Below, piece by piece: positions 10,133 through 20,065 of a stretch of DNA of 64,000 nt. Location: positions 682,001 to 746,000 of the forward strand of contig OZ244993.1 of the NCBI GenBank assembly GCA_965223485.1, given 5' to 3'. The translations under genes were made by a program, and so were the position numbers. Position 1 is the first letter of the stretch, and every line of letters begins with the position of its first letter. Source of the stretch: VXPQ01 sp965223485 (lineage in GTDB: Bacteria; Bacteroidota; Rhodothermia; Rhodothermales; VXPQ01). The notes beneath the pieces were generated by a model, which worked only from the letters and a program-made list of their open reading frames with translations, did no database searches and was not told the DNA's origin.

Positions 10133-10717
10133 TCAACCCACCTGATCATGGAGATACATTGCCAATCGCCGGAGCGCCGTTCCCCGGTGGCTTATAGCAT
10201 TCTTTTCTTCCGCATCCAACTCCGCAAACGTACGGTCCCTGCCCTCCGGCACAAAAATCCTGTCGTAACCGAACCCCTTGCCCCCCCGCTCTTCGTCAAT
10301 GATCGTACCCCGGCAAACGCCTTCAAAAAAGCGGGCGCCCGTTTCGTCTGCAAGGGCAATCACGGTGCGAAAACGGGCGGATCGGTTTTGAACGCCCTGC
10401 AGATCGGCGAGCAACTTCCGGCGATTTGCCGCATCGTCGGCGAGCAAGCCCGCAAACCGGGCCGACTGCACACCGGGCAAGCCGCCGAGCGCATCCACTT
10501 CCAGGCCTGTATCGTCAGCCAGAGCGGGAAGACCTTCGAAGGCATGCAGCGTTTCGGCCTTCTTGCACGCGTTGCCCTCCAACGTGTCGGCATCCTCCTC
10601 AACGAACGGCGCCCCATCTATCTCCGAAACGGAACGCAGCGTAATCGGCAAGTCCGACAATAGCAAGCGCATCTCCGCTATCTTGCCCGGGTTCCTCGTG
10701 GAAAGAAGAAGTGTCAT
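10133..10717 (-). CDS. rdgB: dITP/XTP pyrophosphatase (RdgB/HAM1)
   Basis: This 194-residue enzyme hydrolyses non-canonical purine nucleoside triphosphates (dITP, ITP, XTP) to monophosphates, preventing their incorporation into nucleic acids. Visible motifs are the N-terminal STRNPGKIAEM substrate loop, the FVEEDADTLEGNACKKAE segment, the catalytic Asp in PALADDTGLEVDALGG, FGYDRIFVPEG and the C-terminal SHRGTALRRL. ATG 10717 was chosen because it gives the canonical start; the frame is open for 72 more codons without similarity. It is divergent from rpsU across 121 bp. Confidence 0.94.
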   Translation of the reverse strand: MTLLLSTRNPGKIAEMRLLLSDLPITLRSVSEIDGAPFVEEDADTLEGNACKKAETLHAFEGLPALADDTGLEVDALGGLPGVQSARFAGLLADDAANRRKLLADLQGVQNRSARFRTVIALADETGARFFEGVCRGTIIDEERGGKGFGYDRIFVPEGRDRTFAELDAEEKNAISHRGTALRRLAMYLHDQVG

Positions 10718-10759
10718 GATACAGGAACAATCTGCGGAGAACAACGGTTTTAGAAGATT

Positions 10760-10831
10760 ACCGCAAAAAGCGGTTAACGAAGCCAACCGACCATCCGGCC
10801 CGTTCACCTGTATACCCGGTATCGCAAGGAG
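10760..10831 (+). promoter_or_regulatory. rpsU leader: hairpin, inverted repeat and strong Shine-Dalgarno
   Basis: In the 121-bp space between rdgB and rpsU there is a perfect hairpin ACCGC-AAAAA-GCGGT (10760-10774), a short inverted repeat ATACC-C-GGTAT (10812-10822) and a consensus Shine-Dalgarno AAGGAG (10826-10831), 7 nt before the TTG start codon. The other gene starts I checked in this window lack such a motif at a usable distance, so this one is unusual and decides the start of rpsU. Confidence 0.7.
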
Positions 10832-10838
10832 AATAATT

Positions 10839-11033
10839 TTGTCCGTAGGAGTCAAGGTTCGAGACAGCGAATCCATCGATCGCGCCCTGCGCCGTTTCAA
10901 ACGCGCCGTGAACCGCAGCCGCATTCTTCGCATCTATCGTGCGAATATGGCTTTCACGAAGCCCTCCGAAGAACGGCGGGTTGCCCGCGAGAAATCGCAT
11001 CGCATGTCCAGAAAGCATTCCAGAAGGCACTGA
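10839..11033 (+). CDS. rpsU: 30S ribosomal protein S21 (bS21)
   Basis: The 64-residue, highly basic protein (SVGVKVRDSESIDRALRRFK ... ending RMSRKHSRRH) is bS21, which sits by the 3' end of 16S rRNA near the anti-Shine-Dalgarno. The frame has no ATG upstream close to the family N-terminus; the initiator must be TTG at 10839, 7 nt after the perfect Shine-Dalgarno AAGGAG. In studied Flavobacteria bS21 helps hide the anti-Shine-Dalgarno, and rpsU is one of the rare genes retaining a strong Shine-Dalgarno, consistent with autoregulation; the same arrangement here is inference by analogy. Length fits the family (about 60-70). Confidence 0.93.
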   Translation: MSVGVKVRDSESIDRALRRFKRAVNRSRILRIYRANMAFTKPSEERRVAREKSHRMSRKHSRRH

Positions 11034-11061
11034 GCCCACCCGTCGCCCAGCTCATTAGCAC

Positions 11062-14000
11062 TCACCGAAACGGTTCATAGACAGGCAGGCGGGACCTCCC
11101 CAGCACCGTGCTGAGGATGTTCTCGGTTTCGGCTTTGTGCATTTCCGCACTGCCCGTCGCCGGACTCGCACTGCCCGGACGTCCGACGTACGCCGTTCGC
11201 CCCCATCCAACACGGCTTACCTTGTCGAGCAAGGCATCGAGGCGACACTGCATGTACGTCCAGGCGCCCATGTTGGCAGGCTCTTCCTGCACCCAGCATA
11301 CCTCCGTGGTGTCTCCGTAACGCACCAGTTCGGTCAGAACTTCTTCTTCGGGAAACGGGTAGTGCTGCTCGATCCGGGTAACGGCAATGGACGTATCCTC
11401 CTTTTTTCGAAGCGCCTGTACCAGATCGTAGTACACCTTGCCGGTACACAGTACATGCCGCCGCACGGATATCGGATCGGCATCGGACGGAATAACCTTC
11501 TGAAATCGCCCGCCGGCGAGCTCCGACGCCGGAGAAACGAAAAGAGGATGGCGCAACAGACTCTTCGGGGCCATCACAATCAGCGGCTTGCGGTCGCTCA
11601 AGCGCACCTGCCGACGCAACGCATGGAAATAATTGGCCGGGGTCGTGAGATTGCATACGATCATGTTCTCCTCGGCGCACATCTGCAAAAAGCGTTCGAG
11701 GCGAGCGGACGAGTGCTCGGGGCCCTGTCCTTCCCACCCGTGCGGAAGCAATGCCACAAGACTGCTTTGCTGGGCCCATTTCGCTTCGGCCGCAACCAGG
11801 AACTGGTCAAACACGATCTGTGCGCCGTTGGCGAAATCCCCGAACTGCGCTTCCCAGATAACGAGGGCGGAAGGATCGGCAACGGAATAACCATAATCGA
11901 AACCAAGTACCGCATATTCGGACAGGAGCGAATCGTAAATGAGGAGCTTCGCCTGTTCCTCGCGGATGTTATTCAGCGGGATATATTCCCGCCCTGTGCG
12001 CTGGTCGTAGAGCACCGCATGGCGCTGACTGAACGTGGCGCGCCGTGAATCCTGACCGCTCAACCGGACCGTAGTCCCCTCGAGAAGCAGGGACCCGAAG
12101 GCCAGTGCCTCTGCGTACGCCCAGCCAACCTGCTGCTGCTCGAGGTACAATGCCTTGTTACGCTGAAACTGGCGGACCAGCTTTTGGTGCACCCGCACAT
12201 TGTCCGGAAATTCGGTCATGGCATGGGCCACTGCGTGCAGATTTTCCTCCGGCGTAGAGGTGTCCGGCTCCGCGAGCGACAAAGGAGCGGGAGCCGCTAA
12301 CGCGGCAGCAAGATTCTTCGCCCGTTCGGCATCCATCGCCGTCGTGAGGTCGAAGGCTTCCTGCAACCTGTCACGATAGTCATGCAGAATCTCTTCCGCT
12401 TCTTCGGGATTCATTTCCCCGCGGCGCAGGAGGCGCTCCGTATACAACTTTCGGGGAGAGCGTTTGTCTTCGATCCTCCTGTAGAGCAATGGCTGGGTGA
12501 ACGTCGGCTCATCCCCCTCATTGTGCCCGCGAACACGATAGCACAACATGTCGATGACCACATCCTTGTTGAAGGCGTTGCGGTATTCGAGCGCAAGCTG
12601 CACCACACGTACGCACGCCTCCGGATCGTCCCCGTTCACATGAAAAATCGGCGCCTGGATCGTTCGGGCTGCATCCGTCGCATACGTCGAACTGCGAGCA
12701 TCCGAAGGCGATGTCGTGAATCCGATCTGATTGTTGATAACAATATGAATGGTCCCGCCGGTCGTATACCCGGCAAGCTGACTCAGATTGAGCGTTTCGG
12801 TTACAACACCCTGTCCGGCGAAGGCCGCATCGCCGTGGATCAGGAGCGGAATAACCGCATCTCGAGATTCCGATTCGAGCAAACCCTGCTCGCCATATCG
12901 CAGAAGGTCCTGCCGGGCGCGCACCATCCCTTCGACGATCGGGTTGACTGCCTCAAGATGGCTCGGATTAGAAGCCAGCATGAGTTTCACGATTGCGCCT
13001 CCAGGCGCGGTATGCTCGCCATGAGCGCCCAAATGGTACTTGACGTCGCCCGAACCCTGCGTCGTGGCAGGATCGATGTTGCCCTCAAACTCGGAGAAGA
13101 TCGCCTCGTAGGGCTTGTTGAGAATATTCGCAAGGATGTTCAGGCGGCCCCGATGCGCCATACCGACTACCACCTCCTGAACATCGTGCTCCGCCGCCTC
13201 CGACAACATGGCGTCGATCATCGGAATCACCGACTCGGCGCCCTCGAGCGAAAACCGCTTGTGCCCTATGTATTTCGTATGCAGGAATCGCTCAAATGCC
13301 TCAGCCGCATTCAGTTTCCGAAGAATGCGGCGTTTGGCTTCGGGGCTTACCGGCTCCTCGCGCCCCGTCGGCTCAAGCCGATCCTGCAGCCATCGTTTTT
13401 CGGTGGGGCTTGATATGTGCATATACTCAATGCCGATCTTGCGGCAATAGGTATTGCGCACAATCTCCACAATATCGCGTAGCGGCAGCACATCCCGGCC
13501 GCCCATCCCTCCTGTCAAAAATTCCCGGTCCAGATCCCAAATCGTCAACTCGTACCAGAAAGGATCCAGTTCGGGATGATACATCCAGCTATAGCCCAGC
13601 GGATTGATGTCCGCCTGCAAATGCCCACGCACCCGATGCTCCCGGATGAATTGCAGGACACGCGCTTGTTTATGCACCATATCAACACGATCCCCGGGCT
13701 GTCCCCCGCCAATCTGCGGGGTCGTATCCATCGAGAGCTCGTACGGTTGATAGGGAATGTTCAGTTGCTCGAAAATCTGCTGATAAAATCCGTGCTTACC
13801 GAGTAAGGTGTCCGCGAGATAGAGCAGAAACGAGCCGCTTTCGGCCCCCTGGATAATGCGATGATCATACGTCGAGGTAATGTTCATCACTGGCGAGATA
13901 CCCGCCTTGCTCACCGCCTCGGGCGGATAGGAATGGTATTCCGGGGGATACCCTATGGCGCCGGCGCCGATAATCACGCCCTGGCCGGGCATCAGCCGCG

Positions 14001-14778
14001 CAACGCTCATGTTGGTGCCGATCATGCCCGGATTGGTGAGCGTAGCGGTCGTCCCCTCGAAATCTGCAACGGTGAGTCTGCCATCCCTTGCACGGCGAAT
14101 AATATCGTTGTAAATGCCCATCAACTGAGGGAAATTCATGCGTTCCGCTCCCTTGACGTTAGGCACGAGCAGCGTGCGCCGGCCTCTCCGTTCAATATCG
14201 ATGGCGAGACCGAGATTGACCTGCTTCGGGAGCACGTGCCGGGAAACCCCGTCCTCGCGCAGGAACATCGTATTCATGTTGGGGAACCGGGCCAGCGCCT
14301 TTACGAGCGCCCACATGATCAGGTGGGTGAACGAAACTTTTTCCCCACCCTGGTGCTGCTGGTAAGCATTGATAAGAATGCGGTTCTCGATCATCAACTT
14401 GACCGGAACGGTCCGCATGGAAGTAGCCGTGGGGACACCAAGGCTCGCCTCCATGTTTTCGACGATCTTTGCCTGCGGCCCCCGAATAACATCCTTGTCC
14501 GCCTTGAGCTCGGGAGGAGAGGGCGCCGCCGACGGCGCCGCCGGCTCGGGTGCAGCCCCGTCCCCCTGCTCAGGAGACGGCTCTACGACCACCTCGTCAG
14601 GAAGAGGCGCCGTAACGTGCCGTGCCTCCGTGACCGCGCGAAACGGCTCGTCGGGCGTGTAGTCGGCAAAGAATTCCCGCCAGGCCTCGGCTACGCTTTC
14701 CGGGTCTTCAAGATATTGGTCGTAGAGCTCCTCGATGTACCCCGTGTTGAATCCGAGCGCACTCATGGTTTTGATCAT
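11062..14778 (-). CDS. Multifunctional 2-oxoglutarate dehydrogenase, fused E2 (succinyltransferase) and E1 components
   Basis: The 1238-residue protein has the architecture of actinobacterial Kgd/OdhA. Residues 1-40 are the E1-specific N-terminal helix (NTGYIEELYDQYLEDPESVA). An Ala/Pro/Glu-rich linker spans about 50-95, with no lipoyl domain. Residues about 97-330 form an E2-type acyltransferase domain with the catalytic His306 in YDHRIIQG. Residues about 360-1238 form the ThDP-dependent E1 with AHRGRLN (541-547), the GDAAFAGQG ThDP motif (649-657) and the following NN. It oxidatively decarboxylates 2-oxoglutarate in the TCA cycle. As in actinobacteria, the missing lipoyl domain must be supplied by another E2. 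It is a single gene without sucB or lpd alongside. Confidence 0.95.
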   Translation of the reverse strand: MIKTMSALGFNTGYIEELYDQYLEDPESVAEAWREFFADYTPDEPFRAVTEARHVTAPLPDEVVVEPSPEQGDGAAPEPAAPSAAPSPPELKADKDVIRGPQAKIVENMEASLGVPTATSMRTVPVKLMIENRILINAYQQHQGGEKVSFTHLIMWALVKALARFPNMNTMFLREDGVSRHVLPKQVNLGLAIDIERRGRRTLLVPNVKGAERMNFPQLMGIYNDIIRRARDGRLTVADFEGTTATLTNPGMIGTNMSVARLMPGQGVIIGAGAIGYPPEYHSYPPEAVSKAGISPVMNITSTYDHRIIQGAESGSFLLYLADTLLGKHGFYQQIFEQLNIPYQPYELSMDTTPQIGGGQPGDRVDMVHKQARVLQFIREHRVRGHLQADINPLGYSWMYHPELDPFWYELTIWDLDREFLTGGMGGRDVLPLRDIVEIVRNTYCRKIGIEYMHISSPTEKRWLQDRLEPTGREEPVSPEAKRRILRKLNAAEAFERFLHTKYIGHKRFSLEGAESVIPMIDAMLSEAAEHDVQEVVVGMAHRGRLNILANILNKPYEAIFSEFEGNIDPATTQGSGDVKYHLGAHGEHTAPGGAIVKLMLASNPSHLEAVNPIVEGMVRARQDLLRYGEQGLLESESRDAVIPLLIHGDAAFAGQGVVTETLNLSQLAGYTTGGTIHIVINNQIGFTTSPSDARSSTYATDAARTIQAPIFHVNGDDPEACVRVVQLALEYRNAFNKDVVIDMLCYRVRGHNEGDEPTFTQPLLYRRIEDKRSPRKLYTERLLRRGEMNPEEAEEILHDYRDRLQEAFDLTTAMDAERAKNLAAALAAPAPLSLAEPDTSTPEENLHAVAHAMTEFPDNVRVHQKLVRQFQRNKALYLEQQQVGWAYAEALAFGSLLLEGTTVRLSGQDSRRATFSQRHAVLYDQRTGREYIPLNNIREEQAKLLIYDSLLSEYAVLGFDYGYSVADPSALVIWEAQFGDFANGAQIVFDQFLVAAEAKWAQQSSLVALLPHGWEGQGPEHSSARLERFLQMCAEENMIVCNLTTPANYFHALRRQVRLSDRKPLIVMAPKSLLRHPLFVSPASELAGGRFQKVIPSDADPISVRRHVLCTGKVYYDLVQALRKKEDTSIAVTRIEQHYPFPEEEVLTELVRYGDTTEVCWVQEEPANMGAWTYMQCRLDALLDKVSRVGWGRTAYVGRPGSASPATGSAEMHKAETENILSTVLGRSRLPVYEPFR

Positions 14779-14921
14779 TGCAAAATTGACATGAAGACAG
14801 CCTTCCGTACCGTCAACGATACCGCCCGAAATCGGTTCTCCCGGCGATACCGGGAAGCATTTCCATCATTGCCGGCGTGAGGCGCCTATCGGCGCCCCCT
14901 CTGCCTGGGTAAAGCGCCACC

Positions 14922-15902
14922 TTACAACCATCCCCGCGTGCGATACCATGCAATGGCGTCCGCAACCCCTTCCTTCAACGAGATGGCGGGACGATAACCG
15001 AGAAGCTGCCGAGCCTTGTCGATGCAGCACATCTTGCATGCATACCTGATTTCACGCGCTTTTTCCCGGTGGAAGGGCGGCAGCATCCCACCCAGTCGGG
15101 CCACCTCTTCCACCAGCGTCCCCAGCATACTGACGAACGTGGATGGTACAGATAGGGTAACAGCCCTGCGACCCAGCGCCGCCGTAGTTGCCTCCTTGAG
15201 ATCGCGCCACGAATAGAATGCCTCGCCGCCGAGAAAAAACGTTTCCCCTACAGCAGCCGGCGTCTCCGCCGCAGCCATCATGCCCCGCACCAGATCGGCG
15301 ACATGAACCAGACTCATCGTCGGCTCGCGGGTATTTCCAACCACCGGACAGATGCCCTTGTTCACCATCCGAAAAAACGTAAACAGGTCGGCTTCTCTCG
15401 GCCCATATACGGTAGGGGGACGCACGATCGTTATAGGCAAGCGATCTTGCCAGGCAGATAACGCCTCCTCCATGCATGCCTTGCTGGCGCCGTAGCGGCT
15501 CAAGGGCTGCAGGGCGCTTTCCTCAGTGGCTATGTGGTCAGAGCACCGCCCAATGACAGCGAGGGTGCTGGTAACCACTACGCGCCGCACTCCCGGATTC
15601 ACGCGGGCAAGCACCTCCATCAAGCGGAGCGTCGCCTCGACATTCCCCTGCCGGAAGGCATCATCGTCCCGAGCGCGCGTGACGCCGGCATTATGATACA
15701 CGTAATCCACACCACGCACGGCTTCAGCGATGAGCGCCTCATCGAACAAGTCGCCGCGCACCTCCCGGATCGGAAGATTCTCCAGCCATTTGCGCCGGGT
15801 TCGGACGAGGCATCGCACTTCGTCTGCACCCCGGCGCAGCAATTCCTCGACGAGATGACTCCCTATGAACCCCGTACCCCCGGTAACGAATGCCTTCTTC
15901 AT
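14922..15902 (-). CDS. NAD-dependent epimerase/dehydratase (extended SDR family)
   Basis: The 326-residue protein starts with the NAD(P)-binding motif VTGGTGFIGSHLVEELL and has the extended-SDR catalytic pattern with Ser/Thr (VVVTSTLAV) and YGASK (Tyr-x3-Lys), followed by RPPTVYGPRE. The C-terminal half matches the dihydroflavonol-reductase/3-beta-HSD-like group rather than a specific sugar-nucleotide epimerase, so the substrate cannot be assigned. The start at 15902 (MKKAFVTGG) was chosen over an upstream ATG because it places the Rossmann motif at the N-terminus. It follows the rRNA methyltransferase gene after 41 nt on the same strand. A cluster of cysteines (CKMCC, near residue 286) is unusual. 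Confidence 0.85.
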   Translation of the reverse strand: MKKAFVTGGTGFIGSHLVEELLRRGADEVRCLVRTRRKWLENLPIREVRGDLFDEALIAEAVRGVDYVYHNAGVTRARDDDAFRQGNVEATLRLMEVLARVNPGVRRVVVTSTLAVIGRCSDHIATEESALQPLSRYGASKACMEEALSAWQDRLPITIVRPPTVYGPREADLFTFFRMVNKGICPVVGNTREPTMSLVHVADLVRGMMAAAETPAAVGETFFLGGEAFYSWRDLKEATTAALGRRAVTLSVPSTFVSMLGTLVEEVARLGGMLPPFHREKAREIRYACKMCCIDKARQLLGYRPAISLKEGVADAIAWYRTRGWL

Positions 15903-15943
15903 TAGTGAGCGGGACAAGTATCCCCGACGATCATGCAATGAGG

Positions 15944-17380
15944 TTATATCTTCCGGCGCAACTTGACCACGTTTTCGATGTGGGGCGTGTGCGGAAACAG
16001 ATCGACGGGCTGTACCGCCTCGATGCGGTATGCATCCCGGAGCATGCCGAGATCACGCGCCTGTGTCCTCGGATTGCAGCTCACATAGACGAAGCGTTCG
16101 GGCCCCAACTCACCTATGCGCTCGACCACCTTCGGATGCAGGCCGGCGCGCGGCGGATCTGCAATAAGCACATCCGCTGCCCCGTATTGCTCCGCGAAAC
16201 CGGCCCCGAAAACCTCCGGCATATCCCCCTGTACGAATGTGCAGTTTTCCACGCCGTTGGCTTCGGCATTGGCGCGTGCATTACGGACCGCCTCTTCTAT
16301 GAGCTCAACTCCCGTCACACAGCGTACAGCATCCGCCACAAAGATGGAAATGGCCCCCGCCCCGCAATACAAATCGTAGACCCTGTCGTCCGGTTGCAGT
16401 TCGGCAAAAGCGCACACCGTTTCGTACAACTGCTCCGCCTGGGCGGTATTGGTCTGGAAAAAGGAATTGGAAGCAATCTCGAAGGTGTATGGCCCGATCC
16501 GGTCACGAATGACGCCGGAGCCGAATATGGTCTCGACCCGTTCGCCAAAAGCAGTCTGGGCTTTCCCCGTGTGAATCGTATTGACGAACGTGGTAACCTC
16601 AGGAAAACCCTGCCGAAGAAAAGCAGCCATCGCGGCCATCCGCTCCGCATCGAATCCGTTCGTCACCAGGTTGACCATGACTTCGCCGGTGCGCTCGCCG
16701 GTCCGGATGACCAAATGCCGCAGGAAACCGGTATGCTTGCGGATGTTCCAGGGCAACCAGTCCTGCTCCCGGACAAAATCGCGTATCCGATTCACCATTT
16801 CATAGCTTGCCGTCGATTGCAGATGGCATTCGCGCAGATCAAGCACCTTGTCAAAATGCCCGGGGACATGTAGACCCAGGGCAAACTTCGTGTCGAAAGC
16901 ACTGCCCGAATCGATTTCCTCCCGCGTCAGCCAGCGATTCGCGCTGAACGAGAACTCCATCTTATTGCGATAGAAATAGCGCTTCTCCGATCCGATGGTC
17001 GGGCGAACCGCGACCTCCGCAAACTGACCGACACGCATCAGGGCATCGCGCACGCTCTCTGTCTTGGCGTCAAGTTGCGCCTGATACTCCACATGCTGCC
17101 ACCGGCATCCGCCGCACGTCCCGAAGTAGCGGCACGGCGACGCAACACGCAGCTTGCTCGGCTCCAGCACCTCCTCGATCGCCGCCTCCGCATATCCCTT
17201 TTTCTTTTTGTAAATGCGGGCGCGTACACGATCTCCCGGTACGGCCCAGGGAACGAAAATCACAAACCCGTCTACGCGGGCAAGAGATGTCCCTCCGTCG
17301 GCGAATTTCTCGATGGATAGTTCGATATGTGCTCCGCGCTCTACGATGCTGTTACCTCCTGGCTTTTTTTGCGGCTTCAT
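15944..17380 (-). CDS. rlmD: 23S rRNA (uracil-5-)-methyltransferase, RlmD/RumA family
   Basis: The 478-residue SAM-dependent enzyme has a TRAM domain at about 16-73 (GAHIELSIEKFADGGTSLAR), the CX5CX2C iron-sulfur cluster motif in CRYFGTCGGC with a further Cys downstream, the SAM-binding motif VYDLYCGAGAISIF, the ADVLIADPPRAGL motif and the nucleophilic Cys in VSCNPRTQARDL. It forms 5-methyluridine in 23S rRNA; which uridine (747 or 1939 in E. coli numbering) cannot be told from sequence, and Bacteroidota often carry one enzyme for both. It is followed by the SDR gene on the same strand. Confidence 0.92.
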   Translation of the reverse strand: MKPQKKPGGNSIVERGAHIELSIEKFADGGTSLARVDGFVIFVPWAVPGDRVRARIYKKKKGYAEAAIEEVLEPSKLRVASPCRYFGTCGGCRWQHVEYQAQLDAKTESVRDALMRVGQFAEVAVRPTIGSEKRYFYRNKMEFSFSANRWLTREEIDSGSAFDTKFALGLHVPGHFDKVLDLRECHLQSTASYEMVNRIRDFVREQDWLPWNIRKHTGFLRHLVIRTGERTGEVMVNLVTNGFDAERMAAMAAFLRQGFPEVTTFVNTIHTGKAQTAFGERVETIFGSGVIRDRIGPYTFEIASNSFFQTNTAQAEQLYETVCAFAELQPDDRVYDLYCGAGAISIFVADAVRCVTGVELIEEAVRNARANAEANGVENCTFVQGDMPEVFGAGFAEQYGAADVLIADPPRAGLHPKVVERIGELGPERFVYVSCNPRTQARDLGMLRDAYRIEAVQPVDLFPHTPHIENVVKLRRKI

Positions 17381-17564
17381 TCCATGCGCCGGTCATATCG
17401 GCAATCAGGTACATTGCCGGATCTGAACGAAAGCGAAAGCCATGCTCCATGCGGGCAGCAACGCTTTCGAGCAGGGACAGGGCAGCAAACATGATTGGAG
17501 TGGGAACGATATGCATTACGGAAAGGGATGCGCCAGGTCGAAACCTGATCGGAAAAACAAAAAT

Positions 17565-20065
17565 TTAAAAAGCGTGCCCCAACCTGATATGCAACTGGGG
17601 TTTCTCGAGGCCGTCGGGGAATGTTCCGAAATCGGGACGACGAGGATCGTAGACCTTCACGGCCAGATCGATCCGCCCGATCAGATACGTCAAGTCCAGC
17701 CGAAGGCCTATCCCGGACCCGACGCCTATCTGGCGATAGAACGAATCGAAGCGGAAGCGCCCATCCAGCTTCCCGGATACATCCTTTCCGAAACCGGGAT
17801 TGCGAGGGCCGAACCACACGTTGCCGGCGTCCACAAAGAATGCGCCGATCCAGTCCATGCCGAGAAAGGAGTGAAAAAGAATTCTCCGCATCTCCACGCC
17901 CGCTTCCAGTTTGATGTCCCCGCCAAGAATGTTCGTGCCTTCCCCGGAGTCCTGTACAGACTGAAATCGGGCGCCGCCAGGACCCAGTTCATGCCAGTCC
18001 CAGCCCCGCACACTCGAGCCGCCGCCACTGTAGAACCGCTGACCGAACGGCGCCAGCCCCGTATCGCCCAGTGGATGCACAACGCCGCCGATGAACTTCA
18101 GTGCAATGACAGAAGAAGGGTTGGCGGCATGATACAAGCGAAAATCGCTTGCGAAGCGCACATATCGCCGGTACAGGAGCCGATTCGATGGCCCCTCGGA
18201 AGAAAAGATGGAAAGACCAGGAAGATATCCTTCTACTTTACCGGGAGAATATGCAACACGGTCCAGCAGATAAGGCAGATTGTTGCCCAGTTCCACCGAT
18301 GCCTCGATACTACGACCTCGGTCGCGCCGGAGCGGATTCACATTGGTCGAGCGCAGCGCATACCGGAACGCCGTATTGATTTGCGGCACCGTGTAATCCT
18401 CGAGAATCTGCGCCTGCTGAACCGGGTCTGAAACCGGATCGAGCAGGTTGTTCAGAATCTCGTTCCGGAAGTCCCGCAACGTATCGGGGTTGCTCAGACT
18501 CACGTCCATTACATCCAACAAGGACGTCAAGGTCGCAGTATGGCGCAATTCGAGACGGTACCGGGCATTGCCGCGCGCCCGGATGATGAGACCAAAATCG
18601 TCGCGGCGGGCAGTGAGCAGGCTGAGTGTCAGATGGGTTCGGACATCGTACAGGGGGAGCGCAGCGTCGAGCCCACGAAACGGACGCATGAGGTACGGCA
18701 TCGTGAGCGACGTCACGACCTCCGCCTGCGCCGCGGTTACATCGTAGAAGTCGGTCGATATGGACCCGGATGTTCGTACGCGAAACGCCTCGCCCCGGCC
18801 CAACAGGTTGGCGTTCTCATACGTAACGGCGACCCCCGTACCTAATTCCTTGTCCGAGTTATTGAACGGATCCACGCGCTGAAACACGGACGGCTCCAAA
18901 CCGATCTGATGCCGGTCGCGGGTACGAAGATCGACACGATGCGACAAGATCGGAACGGCATCCCCGAAGTCACCGGTCAATGGTTGCGGAACGATATCAG
19001 TAAACAGAAATACGCCAGTGCCTTCGAGACGCCGCCGGGTAGCAAGCACCTTCGACTGCGAGTACCAATCCCCTGGCGTAAACTGAAGCGTACGGACAAG
19101 TAGCCCCGGCGACAATTTCTTCTCGTTTCGAAACCGGAAAGACGCCGTACCGCCGGCTACGGAATCCGAAGGGGCCTTGAGCGAAAGGGTATCGGAGCGC
19201 TCCGCTACTTTCGGTTCGGGCCCCGCTATCTCGAACGAGATGTCTCCGAAGCGATAACGCGGACCTGTCCCGATCTCGAAGCGCACATCGAAACTGTCCG
19301 GCACCGAGGGGACAACCACCGCGCGAATGGAATCGCGGGTAATGGCGGGATATCCTTCGTCCCGCATAAAAGTCAGTATCCGCCGTACTTCGTTATGCAG
19401 CATCGTTCCGGAGTACCGCTGCCGGCGTGCACGAAGATACAGGGGACGATCCGGATCGATGCGCTCAACGCGCAGTACGGCATCCTGCACCAGCCGCGTA
19501 TGTTGATCGAGCGTCAGGTGGTCGATCCCGTCGTACCACACATTCCGGATATAGGTGGGAAGCCCGGGCGTCACTCGAAAGATGACGGCTGCCTTGCCTG
19601 CCGCTATTGTATCTATCCGGACCGCCACCTCGGCTTCGAAGAACCCTTCCTGACGATACAAAAGGCGCAGACGATCCAGATCCGCATGGAGCACATCCAT
19701 GTCGAGTGCGGCGGGAGGCTCACCGCCGGCCATCAGCGAATTGCTCAACCAGTCCCCGAGTATTCCGGAGTTTCCAAGGCGGTACAGCCACAGCCACCAG
19801 GTCACCCCCGGAAGTTTGGCAAACCTGCGATTCGGTTGCGTACGCACCCTGCGGGCCAACGCCGCCTCGCCAAAAAATTCGTTGCCCTCAAAGGCAACAC
19901 GGCGTACGATGAGGGTATCGGTATACGCCTCTCCGAGCCTTGCGCCGGAAGAAGTGTCCCCCTCAGCGTCCTGAGCGTCTGCCGCACCGGCAATCGTCAG
20001 AACGACAGCAAACCAGACTGCCCGAAGAAGAACGCGATGTAAACGCCCGCAAGGAGACGGGTCAT
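17565..20065 (-). CDS. Omp85/BamA-TamA family outer-membrane protein; start out of frame
   Basis: The roughly 830-residue protein begins with a signal peptide (core AVWFAVVLTIAGAADAQ), continues with POTRA-like repeats (for example LIVRRVAFEGNEFFGEAALA) and ends in an Omp85 barrel with the hallmark RFYSGGGSSVRGW (the VRG[FYW] motif) and a terminal aromatic residue (LGHAF). Such proteins insert or secrete beta-barrel or lipid-linked substrates at the outer membrane. The start is unresolved. The ATG at 20065, overlapping the DUF2795 stop as ATGA, opens a different frame that ends after 22 codons; in the barrel's own frame no ATG, GTG or TTG occurs until 20144, inside the DUF2795 gene. A 1-nt indel or a recoding event is possible. 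Confidence 0.85.

Noticed and set aside
10834..10841. TAATTTTG as a Bacteroidota -7 promoter box (TAnnTTTG)
   Set aside because: It overlaps the rpsU TTG start codon and follows the Shine-Dalgarno; a promoter here would leave the gene without a start, so the match is probably chance.
12382..13413. 343-codon plus-strand open frame
   Set aside because: It lies wholly inside the fused 2-oxoglutarate dehydrogenase gene on the other strand, and its protein is Arg/His-rich without motifs; it is a GC-rich antisense shadow.
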